DNA of 64,000 bases. Origin: Burkholderia guangdongensis. Lineage in GTDB: Bacteria > Pseudomonadota > Gammaproteobacteria > Burkholderiales > Burkholderiaceae. Below, in pieces: positions 43,133-51,149 of this stretch (position 1 is the first letter of the stretch; every line of letters begins with the position of its first letter). The DNA is taken from the NCBI RefSeq assembly GCF_013403875.1, contig NZ_JACBNX010000007.1, positions 1 through 64,000 of the forward strand, read 5' to 3'. The notes under the pieces were generated by a model. That model did not search any database, was not told where the DNA came from, and was given only the letters and a program-made list of their open reading frames with translations. Both the position numbers and the translations under genes were made by a program.

Positions 43133-43173
43133 TCGCCATTCGTTTTCCTCGCTCGCTCAACGGAGTTTTCCGC

Positions 43174-45525
43174 ATGTCGTCGATCCTGCCTACCCAGGCC
43201 TACGAGTTGAAGCTCGCGCCGCATCCGGCGCCGTTCTCCGTGCTCAAGTTCAGCGGCCGGGATGCCGTGAGCGAGCTGTATCACCACGACATCGAGTTCA
43301 CCAGTCCGACGGCCGGTATCCCGATGGACCAGGTGGTCGGCCGACCCGCGAAATTCATCATTACCCCGGTTGATCCAAACATGGACTATCTGCGCCGGAT
43401 GTTTGGCGAGAACGCGGAAAAGTTCAGCAAGATGCCGCCCACGCACACGATCCACGGCATCATCACGGCATTCGACGAGTTCGCAACGTCGGCCGACCAG
43501 ACGCGCTACCGGGTCCGGCTCGAGCCGGTACTTGCCGACCTGAACCGGGGCGTCACGAGCCGGCTGTTCCAGAAACAGTCGGTCGAGGAGATCATCACCG
43601 ACACGCTGCGGCACTATGGCTATCGGGCGGGTGTCGACTTTGTGTTCCAGTTGCGCGGCCAATACAAGCGACACGAATACGTTACTCAATATCATGAGAC
43701 AACGTTTGCCTTCATCCAGCGCCTCTGTGCGCAGGAGGGCATCTGGTTCCGCTGGGAGCAGAGGAAGGATCACGCCGTGATCGTGTTCGGCGACGATCTC
43801 GATGCGTACGCGCGCAAGCAGCGCACGGTCCCGTACCGGCGTGACTCGGGGCTTGAGAGTTCCGGTACCGATTCGATCAAGACGCTCGAGAAGCGGACCC
43901 GGCGCGTGCCTGAAGCGGTGCGCTTGCACGACTACAACCACCGTCAGGCGGGCGTATCGCTCCTCGTCGAGGAAAACGCCGCGCGCGCCGACAAGTCGAC
44001 GAACGGGGTCGACTACTGCTGGGGGGAGCATTACGAGACGCCCGAGGAGGGCAAGCAGATCGCCCGTCGGCGCCACGAGGCATATCTGGCGAACCAGATC
44101 ACCTTCGAGGGCACCGGCAATCCGTTCTGGCTGGAGGCGGGCGAGGTCATGCGCGTCGACCCGAACCCGTCCGACGCGAAGCACGGGATCTTTGTCACCG
44201 CGGTTGAATCGAGTGGTGGCCGTGGCGAATCGTATTGGGTGACCTTCGAGGGGATTCCGTCGGACCGGGTCTGGCGTACGCCGATCGCCTCGATCAAGCG
44301 ACCGGCCATCGACGGCATCCTGCCGGCACGCATTATGTCGCCGGGCGACTACCAATACGCGTACTTGACCGAGCAGGGCTGGTACGTGATCAAGCTGCCG
44401 TTCGACCTCGATGAGTGGAGTCCGGGCGGCACGAGCCGGCCGGTGCGGTTTGCAAAGCCGTACAGCGGCGACAACTACGGTCACCACTTCCCCCTGATCG
44501 ACGGGGCGGAAGTCGCCATCATCTTTACCGATGGTCATCCGGACAGGCCCGTGATCATCGGGGCCATGCATGACAGCCTGCATCCGGACCTCGTCAACAA
44601 CCTGAATCACACACGAAATCTCATCGTAACGGCTGCGGGCAATACGCAGCGGATGGAGGACAAGGGAGGCGTCGAGCACGTCCACCTGATGACGCCGTTT
44701 CAGGGCAGCGAGCTCAATCTCGGGCACATGGTCGATGAGAACCGCAAGGAACGAGGGCAAGGCGCCGAATTGCGCACCGACGGTCACCTGGCTGCGCGCG
44801 GGCCAAAGGGCATGTTGCTCAGCACCGAAGCCCGGATCGGCGCGTCGGGCCACCAACTCGACATGAAGGGGGCCCAGGAGCAGTTGCAGCGGGCGATTGA
44901 TCGCATGGATTCTTTGACCAAGGCTGTGCAGGCAGCGGAAGCCACGGTAGCCGAATTGAAAAAGCAGAAAGCGCTTTATGCGGAAGCACTCGACGGTCTG
45001 AAGCGGGCCGCAATTCTCATGAGTGCTCCGTCTGGTATCGGACTTACGTCGGGTGAGCATCTGCAGGTCAACGCCGACCAGAACCTCATTGCCACTGCGG
45101 GTGGAAACTTCGACGTCGGGATCATGCGGAACTTTACCGTCGCGGCCGGTCGACAGGTGTCACTCTTCGCACAGGCGCAAGGAGTGAGGGTCATTGCGGC
45201 CAAGCAGGATGTTGTCGTCCAGGCTCGGACGGGCGCGGTGGCCCTGTCGGCATCGAAGGACATGCACTTGCGCAGTGTCGAAGGCTCGATCGTCGCGGCG
45301 TCGCGCGGCGCGCTGACGCTGACCAGCGGCGGAGCCTATATCAAGATCGACGGCGGTAACATCGAACTGGGTTGCCCGGGCGATATCACGCTTAAGTGCG
45401 GTAACTTTCACTGGACCGGCCCCGGCAATCTGTCGATTCCCTTGCCGGCGATGCCGATTGGACCGTGCAAGGAATGCCTGCTGGATGCCCACCGAGGTGT
45501 GGAAGCGATGACGGAGGTCGCGTAA
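43174..45525 (+). CDS. vgrG: T6SS spike protein VgrG (TssI)
   Basis: A 783-residue VgrG. gp27-like part about 1-390 (PFSVLKFSGRDAVSELYHHDIEF, QYHETTFAFIQRLCAQEGIWFRWE), OB/gp5 region (HFPLIDGAEVAIIFTDGHPDRPVIIGAMHD), then a DUF2345 beta-prism tail (about 620-760). A helical insert (AIDRMDSLTKAVQAAEATVAELKKQK) precedes the tail. No enzymatic C-terminal domain, so it is a carrier spike, and the adaptor, lipase and PAAR downstream are its probable cargo. It ends in a TAATG overlap with the adaptor. Confidence 0.95.
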   Translation: MSSILPTQAYELKLAPHPAPFSVLKFSGRDAVSELYHHDIEFTSPTAGIPMDQVVGRPAKFIITPVDPNMDYLRRMFGENAEKFSKMPPTHTIHGIITAFDEFATSADQTRYRVRLEPVLADLNRGVTSRLFQKQSVEEIITDTLRHYGYRAGVDFVFQLRGQYKRHEYVTQYHETTFAFIQRLCAQEGIWFRWEQRKDHAVIVFGDDLDAYARKQRTVPYRRDSGLESSGTDSIKTLEKRTRRVPEAVRLHDYNHRQAGVSLLVEENAARADKSTNGVDYCWGEHYETPEEGKQIARRRHEAYLANQITFEGTGNPFWLEAGEVMRVDPNPSDAKHGIFVTAVESSGGRGESYWVTFEGIPSDRVWRTPIASIKRPAIDGILPARIMSPGDYQYAYLTEQGWYVIKLPFDLDEWSPGGTSRPVRFAKPYSGDNYGHHFPLIDGAEVAIIFTDGHPDRPVIIGAMHDSLHPDLVNNLNHTRNLIVTAAGNTQRMEDKGGVEHVHLMTPFQGSELNLGHMVDENRKERGQGAELRTDGHLAARGPKGMLLSTEARIGASGHQLDMKGAQEQLQRAIDRMDSLTKAVQAAEATVAELKKQKALYAEALDGLKRAAILMSAPSGIGLTSGEHLQVNADQNLIATAGGNFDVGIMRNFTVAAGRQVSLFAQAQGVRVIAAKQDVVVQARTGAVALSASKDMHLRSVEGSIVAASRGALTLTSGGAYIKIDGGNIELGCPGDITLKCGNFHWTGPGNLSIPLPAMPIGPCKECLLDAHRGVEAMTEVA

Positions 45526-46505
45526 TGCCTGACCTGGTCAGACCGGCTTCGGCTCAGGACGTTGAGTCTGCCTGGGAACAGTGGCGCGAGCGTCTGCTGG
45601 CGCAGTTTGAAATACTGTCCGACGAGGAACAGCGAGTACAACTCTACGTCCTTGTTGATTCTCGGGCCAATCCCGGCGTAGACAAGCTTTTGCTTCAGGT
45701 GCCGGGTCTTGCATGGGTTTCTCTTTGGCAGGACTCGGTACTTGAATCCTATACGGATATTGCGCCGTATCTGATTCAGATCGATCGGACCTCCCTCAGC
45801 GATCCGCGCGATCTCCAGAGCCGGCTGGTCAGGCGCCTCTGGAAAGAAGCACGCGATTTGCACATGCTGACGTGGATCTGGTCACCGCTGACACTGGAGT
45901 CTTTGGGTTCGCACTTTCGGCACTACTGCAGATACACAACCCAAGACAAGCGCGCGTTCTTTCTGCACTTCTATGACAATCGCATCCTGGAGCGCTTGCG
46001 CGCGGTCTGGGCCGCGGAGCAGGCACGTGCGTTCCTGTCGCCGTGTGTAGAGGCCTGGTACCGCAATCGAGACCTGAACGAGGTCGTCTGGCGAGACGAC
46101 GCTGCTGCCGGGGTTGCCGCTATCCCTGACGAGCAATGTCTGACGGTCGAACAACATACGAACCTGCTCCAGCTCGGCCGGGCCGATAAGCTGGCGATGC
46201 AGTTGCGAGAAATGTATGGCGCGATCCTCGACAGCGTATCGGACACGACACTGTTTCACCGCGTGTCTGAACAGCTTGGACGTGCCGCACGATACCGCAT
46301 TGCCGACGACGAGGATCTCTTGAACTATGTTTCCAAGGGACTTGTAATTTCGCCGTGGTTTGACGAACACCCGCTCATCCAGGAGCGACTAACACGCGCG
46401 ATGCAAGGTGAGACGACTTACCGCGATGCCTTGACCGGTATCGATCGTGAGGTACTGCACCAAGCTTCTCGCATGCATGAACAACCCAATTCACAAGCGA
46501 GCTAG
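45525..46505 (+). CDS. DUF4123 effector adaptor/chaperone
   Basis: A 326-residue protein with the DUF4123 fold in its first 170 residues (QVQLYVLVDSRANPGVD-like start, SLWQDSV, APYLIQID, HMLTWIWSPLTLESLGSHFRHYC). DUF4123 proteins load effectors onto VgrG. The C-terminal half is helical; its last part (about 265-320, YRIADDEDLLNYVSKGL ... FDEHPLIQERL) closely resembles the C-terminus of the next gene's lipoprotein. The ATG overlaps the vgrG stop. It is the likely loader of the lipase at 47298. Confidence 0.88.
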   Translation: MPDLVRPASAQDVESAWEQWRERLLAQFEILSDEEQRVQLYVLVDSRANPGVDKLLLQVPGLAWVSLWQDSVLESYTDIAPYLIQIDRTSLSDPRDLQSRLVRRLWKEARDLHMLTWIWSPLTLESLGSHFRHYCRYTTQDKRAFFLHFYDNRILERLRAVWAAEQARAFLSPCVEAWYRNRDLNEVVWRDDAAAGVAAIPDEQCLTVEQHTNLLQLGRADKLAMQLREMYGAILDSVSDTTLFHRVSEQLGRAARYRIADDEDLLNYVSKGLVISPWFDEHPLIQERLTRAMQGETTYRDALTGIDREVLHQASRMHEQPNSQAS

Positions 46506-46507
46506 AC

Positions 46508-47305
46508 ATGATGTTCGTGACCAAACGGATACTCCTCCTGCTAACGGTGTTGGCACTGGTTGGCTGCGACGCGTTTTCCTCTGAGCCGACCTATAGCGGA
46601 ATTAGCGTGGAAGGGATGAATTACACCCCGTTCAATCTCACCCGATTCGTGATTCACGACAAGTACGGCAACACCGCCAGTGGTGGCGGGGATCTCATGC
46701 CCGGTGCTGGCGAGGGCCGGCTCAGCTGTTGCTACAAGTTGAAAGGGACAGACTTCACTGTCGATTGGGAAATTTACGATGCTGATGAAGCTGTCAAAAA
46801 TATTTATGCGCCCATCAAGAAAATTCGCAAAACAACACAGGTGCATTTCCCCAAGACGAAAGTATCCGGTGGTGCCGGGGATGTGGTGTTGGCCGTGCAC
46901 TTCTACCCGGATTATCACATTGAGTTTGAATTTAGGAATGACCTGAGCGGTAGCCGAATCGATTACTCGGCGGTCGATTACTGGTTCCAAACCAAATATG
47001 GGAAGGTGGCCAACCCTGACGTTTCCGAGGAGTTCGCGGCGTTCAGGAGAACCGCGCGCGTCGCGGCGCAAGGCTGGCTGAAATACCGGCTGACTGACTC
47101 GGCAGACCTGGAGCAATACGTGTACTACACGCTGCTCATCAACCCGGAGTTTGACGAGCATGCGGCCGTGCAACGCATCCTCCAGGAAACGAAGGGGACG
47201 CCCGGTGCATTCGGCGCAGCGATGCGGAAACTGCCCGATACCGTGGTTCAGGAAATTAAGAGTAACCGTTTTGACCATCAGCGGATAGGAGCCGAACATG
47301 GCTGA
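46508..47305 (+). CDS. DUF3304 lipoprotein, possible immunity protein
   Basis: A 265-residue lipoprotein (signal ending LVGC, Cys about 20) with a DUF3304-type N-terminal domain (GISVEGMNYTPFNLTRFVIHD, SCCYKLKG). The C-terminal 60 residues (about 190-250: LKYRLTDSADLEQYVYYTLLINPEFDEHAAVQRIL) match the C-terminal module of the adjacent DUF4123 adaptor. DUF3304 lipoproteins are common beside T6SS lipases; periplasmic lipoproteins often act as lipase immunity factors, so that is a reasonable guess. It overlaps the lipase start by eight bases. Confidence 0.75.
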   Translation: MMFVTKRILLLLTVLALVGCDAFSSEPTYSGISVEGMNYTPFNLTRFVIHDKYGNTASGGGDLMPGAGEGRLSCCYKLKGTDFTVDWEIYDADEAVKNIYAPIKKIRKTTQVHFPKTKVSGGAGDVVLAVHFYPDYHIEFEFRNDLSGSRIDYSAVDYWFQTKYGKVANPDVSEEFAAFRRTARVAAQGWLKYRLTDSADLEQYVYYTLLINPEFDEHAAVQRILQETKGTPGAFGAAMRKLPDTVVQEIKSNRFDHQRIGAEHG

Positions 47306-49538
47306 TCCGATTCAACTCGATCCTGCTGACCAAACGCCCCGTGGGGTGCTGGCTGCAATCGGCGAAAACCGCAAGGCGTATCCCAGCGACACATGCATTC
47401 CATGCGGAGCAGTGGTCCATATCGGTTTCTTCTTCGACGGTTTTGGTCGTCACCGCGATCATGATGATCCTGCAACGTCGCGATACTCGAATATCTGCCG
47501 CCTGTGGGAAGCGCATCGAGACAACAAAGATAAGTGGCGAGAGAAAACACCAAACCAGTTCTGGTATCCGTTCTATTACTCTGGCCTTGGTACCGACCTG
47601 AACAAAGACGCTAGGGAAGGAGTGGTGACGTCGGCGATCCTGAAGGTCGGCAAGGAGGCCACCAAGGCTGCAGGGAAAAAGGCGGTCGATATTGGGAAGA
47701 AAGTGGCCGGCGTCGACCGTCTTTCAGTCAAACCGGAAAGCGCTCTTACTGATGGTGTGAAGAAGGGGCTTGAGGACTTTTCCTATCGTCCGGTCGTCAA
47801 GTCCTTTAATGACTTGGTCGATAAGGTCACGTCCGCGCCGAAGAATGTCGGCCGCGTCCTGACATTGGAAAGCGATGATCGCTGGGTGCGACGGGGGCGG
47901 GCAGCGGCGCGCGCGATTCTTTACGACGCGAAAAAGAACCCGCTGAAAGTGGGTTGGGATGTTGCCAAGGAGGTATTTGTCGGCGTCGCACTCGATTCAA
48001 TTCCGTGGTGCCGCGACAACCGCGCGGTGGCGCGCCTGTTTGGAACCGGCGTGGAGGATCGCGTCGCCGCTGCGAAGACGCAGTTCGAAAAGGCCATCGA
48101 AGACACGAAGTTGAAGATGCCGAAGATCCAGCGGATTCAGGTCTCCATCTTCGGCGCTGACCGAGGTGGCGTGCTTGCGCGGGCGCTGGCAAACGAACTG
48201 ACGGAGAAGTACAAGCATCCGAGTGGAGCGAAGCTCGCCCATGTCGATCCGAAGGATCCGAACCACACGGCCGTACCGATCGAGATCAAGTTCCTTGGCC
48301 TGCTCGATGCCGTGTCGTCGCTGATGGACGAGAACAAGGTGCTGGGCATGGTGCCGGTTCTCAACATGTTCAAGCAGAACTACGGCGACCAGAAACTCGC
48401 CGTGCCGGAGTCGGTCGAGCGGTGTGTGCATTTCGCCGCCGCTCACGAACTGCGCTTCTACCAGCGCCTCGACAACCTTGAGCAAACACGGGGCGTTCAG
48501 TACCTCTATCCGGGGACCAGCGAGGACATTACCGGCGGAGCGCCGGCCGGTACGCTGGGCGCCCGTGCCGAATTGCAGCGGGTGGTGCTGCGGGACATGT
48601 TGAATGAAGCGATCTCGCACGGGGTGAAGCTCGACACGATGGAAGATATGGCGGTCCCTAAGCCCGATACTTTCCAAAAATTCACGTTGGCCCACCCGAT
48701 CTCCGACGGCAAAACGACGTACAAGATTGGAGAGTTGATCGAAGCGTATCGGGAGATCGTTCCCTACGTTGCCCGACTGAATTTCCTCGAGCACATGCAG
48801 GTGTTCCTGCGCTGGATGGCGGTGCGATATCGGTCTCCCGAGTTCCGTTCAACCGTGACAAGCCGCTTCAATACCCTGGATGCACAGCATCGCGCACTGT
48901 TGAAGGAAAGCAAAGACGCCGAGGCCGCTTACATCGCCGTCAGAAATCAGACCCCACCTGCGGACAGTGCAACACTCGCCAAGGCACAGGCACGTTGGCA
49001 GAACTCGATCATGCCCGAGATGGCTTCCGGTCGCGACGCGGGCATCGAAAAGCGCCGCCCTTCCGAGGGAATATGGGAGCGCATCCAGCGCGAATCTCAG
49101 GACATGATGAGCCGCGCGTCCAAACAGGCTGGTTTGCGGGAGTCTGCCAACAAGATGCAGGGCATGGCTCAGAGCAGTGATCTGCCTTGGGATGCGGACC
49201 CGGACTTCAGCGCCGGCGTGATACAGGCAATGATGATGTCGCCCGATCAGGAGACGCTCACCGAGGCATGGAAAATGGGCATGAACGGATCCAATCCGCT
49301 CCCGCCCAAGGTCATGGCGCTGTTCGATATGCTGGTTCACGACACGATGCTGACGAGCTGGCACGACCATTTGCTGTCGTCGAACCTCTACTTCCAGAAA
49401 CGCGCAACCGATACGTTCGGCGTGAGCGACTACGTCAAGGAGGAAAAGCGGAGCAAACGCGACGAAAAAGCCGCGGAGCGCAGCAGGCAGATTGGCGATG
49501 CCATGACGCCAGCCCCCCGGATACCGGGTCGTCTTTGA
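47298..49538 (+). CDS. DUF2235/Tle1-like T6SS lipase-fold effector with Asp in place of the nucleophile Ser
   Basis: A 746-residue protein of the Tle1-like/DUF2235 alpha/beta-hydrolase type. N-terminal FFFDGFGRHRD matches the FFDGTxN start of the family, and GLLDAVSS supplies the triad Asp region. The nucleophile elbow, normally GFSRG, reads GADRG, with Asp at 288 (codon 48159-48161). The C-terminal part (from about 490) is helical and may bind membranes or the spike. It sits between the DUF3304 lipoprotein and the PAAR gene, the typical place of a VgrG-carried lipase. It may be inactive as a lipase or use altered chemistry. Confidence 0.78.
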   Translation: MADPIQLDPADQTPRGVLAAIGENRKAYPSDTCIPCGAVVHIGFFFDGFGRHRDHDDPATSRYSNICRLWEAHRDNKDKWREKTPNQFWYPFYYSGLGTDLNKDAREGVVTSAILKVGKEATKAAGKKAVDIGKKVAGVDRLSVKPESALTDGVKKGLEDFSYRPVVKSFNDLVDKVTSAPKNVGRVLTLESDDRWVRRGRAAARAILYDAKKNPLKVGWDVAKEVFVGVALDSIPWCRDNRAVARLFGTGVEDRVAAAKTQFEKAIEDTKLKMPKIQRIQVSIFGADRGGVLARALANELTEKYKHPSGAKLAHVDPKDPNHTAVPIEIKFLGLLDAVSSLMDENKVLGMVPVLNMFKQNYGDQKLAVPESVERCVHFAAAHELRFYQRLDNLEQTRGVQYLYPGTSEDITGGAPAGTLGARAELQRVVLRDMLNEAISHGVKLDTMEDMAVPKPDTFQKFTLAHPISDGKTTYKIGELIEAYREIVPYVARLNFLEHMQVFLRWMAVRYRSPEFRSTVTSRFNTLDAQHRALLKESKDAEAAYIAVRNQTPPADSATLAKAQARWQNSIMPEMASGRDAGIEKRRPSEGIWERIQRESQDMMSRASKQAGLRESANKMQGMAQSSDLPWDADPDFSAGVIQAMMMSPDQETLTEAWKMGMNGSNPLPPKVMALFDMLVHDTMLTSWHDHLLSSNLYFQKRATDTFGVSDYVKEEKRSKRDEKAAERSRQIGDAMTPAPRIPGRL

Positions 49539-49598
49539 GCGCATCTGAACTACGCACCTTCATCGAAGGCGCGGTGGCAGTTCAACACGGGAAACAAT

Positions 49599-49856
49599 AT
49601 GGCAGGCATCATTCGAGTAGGTGACGGACACACTGGTGGGGGCATTGTCTCGGCCGGCTCAGCGAAACGCTTTTTCATGGGGCGCACAATTGCGCGCCTT
49701 TACGATCCCGTCACTTGCCCGAAGCATGGGGACAACCGGATCGCTACCGCCACGTCCGGCGCATTCGACGATGGTGTGGAGGTCGCCCAGCATGGCGATC
49801 TGTGCGAATGCGGATGCCGACTGATTTCCTCGCTCCCGAACAGCGGACGCCGCTGA
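49599..49856 (+). CDS. PAAR-domain spike-tip protein
   Basis: An 85-residue stand-alone PAAR protein that caps VgrG. PAAR signs are MAGIIRVGD at the start, an internal turn GHTGGGIVSAGS, and clustered His/Cys (CPKHGDN, HGDLCECGC) that bind zinc. It has no C-terminal extension, so the lipase is probably attached through the DUF4123 adaptor. It lies 60 bp after the lipase. Confidence 0.88.
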   Translation: MAGIIRVGDGHTGGGIVSAGSAKRFFMGRTIARLYDPVTCPKHGDNRIATATSGAFDDGVEVAQHGDLCECGCRLISSLPNSGRR

Positions 49857-49859
49857 ACG

Positions 49860-51149
49860 ATGGCGCTTGATTTCGACAATCTTCCACCGGAAGATCCAGT
49901 TCCCGCTACACCGCCGTCTCGATTTGTGTGGACAGCGGTGTTCCTGGTGCTGACGCTGATCGGTATTTTTGCTGTTCTCATGCTCTGGCCGGCCGGCGAA
50001 TCGACACACTCGCCGTGGTTCTGGATCTGCATCACTGTCTATCCGGCGGGTATCGCTGGATTCGTTGTCTCGCGCGTCTTCAGCGTCTACGAGGGGCGTC
50101 GTCTCGATGTACTCGCGTGGAATGCGGCGTGCAAACAATTTGCCGAGCAGGCGTTCACGAAGGAAAGCATTCCGCTCCGCATCCTGGGGGCGGCGATACG
50201 CGTGACGGAAGCCGACGCCGACAACCGCGTTGAGAAAATTGCCGATCAAACGTTAACGCTCGACGCCAAGTCGTCCGACCATGAGGCCGATGAATCGATT
50301 GCCGCACGCTGGTTTCAGCCGCTAGACGCACGCCTGGCCGTGGACGAAGCCGAACGCCACACGCTGATTCTCGAATGGCTTTACGACAAGCTGCTGGTTG
50401 ATCTGACCGAGTCACTCACTAAGCTGCCAACTGAGGTTCCGCTTCGCGTTCTACTCGACGTGTCCGGCTATGTAGGGGACGCTGACCTCGTTGATCTCTG
50501 GCAAGCGCAATGGCGCAATCATGAGTTTAGGGACGCGCGCGCTCAGCGGGTTCCAGCGTTGCTCGATCTGATGAGCATCGATGCATGGCTCGACGGCCGG
50601 GACGGGGCGCCATCGTTAGATCGGTCCGCCGTCCTGCTCATCTCCGCGTCGCTCAGCGCCGTGCTCGACGAAGACCCGCCGCGAGGCGAGGCCGAGGCCG
50701 GTGTCGGCTTGCTCATTGCTTCGACCGTGCTCACAGACCGGTACGAGTTGTGCCCTGTTGCCTCGCTCCACCGTCCGTTGCGATCAAGCAGTGAGAATCT
50801 GAACCAGGCGCTGACCTATGCCCTTCGCTGGGGCCACGTCACCCTCAATTCTCTGGCATCGGTATGGATGACCGGGTTTGACGGAGAAACGGTCGGACCG
50901 CTGCATACCGCGATGAGTCATGTCGCGGCCGGCAAACCGGGAAATGACGCACTTCCTGAATTCGACCTCGACCGGACCGTTGGGCGAGCAGGTCAATCGG
51001 CCGGATGGCTCGCAGCGACTTGTGCCGTGCTTCACGCAGCCACGTCGACGTCTCCTCAGCTCGTCGCACAGCGTAACGATGAACAGACCATTGTTGCCGT
51101 GGCGACGACAGGCGATTACGAACTGAATGACATACGCGCTTTGGCATGA
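49860..51149 (+). CDS. Unknown membrane protein between PAAR and tssM
   Basis: A 429-residue protein, not recognised. Two N-terminal membrane helices (about 22-43, FVWTAVFLVLTLIGIFAVLML; about 52-71) precede a large soluble region of about 340 residues rich in Leu/Ala/Asp, likely cytoplasmic or periplasmic. It begins three bases after the PAAR stop and overlaps tssM by four, so it is made together with the membrane complex and effectors. It could be an immunity protein for the lipase or a TssM accessory factor; sequence alone does not decide. Confidence 0.65.
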   Translation: MALDFDNLPPEDPVPATPPSRFVWTAVFLVLTLIGIFAVLMLWPAGESTHSPWFWICITVYPAGIAGFVVSRVFSVYEGRRLDVLAWNAACKQFAEQAFTKESIPLRILGAAIRVTEADADNRVEKIADQTLTLDAKSSDHEADESIAARWFQPLDARLAVDEAERHTLILEWLYDKLLVDLTESLTKLPTEVPLRVLLDVSGYVGDADLVDLWQAQWRNHEFRDARAQRVPALLDLMSIDAWLDGRDGAPSLDRSAVLLISASLSAVLDEDPPRGEAEAGVGLLIASTVLTDRYELCPVASLHRPLRSSSENLNQALTYALRWGHVTLNSLASVWMTGFDGETVGPLHTAMSHVAAGKPGNDALPEFDLDRTVGRAGQSAGWLAATCAVLHAATSTSPQLVAQRNDEQTIVAVATTGDYELNDIRALA

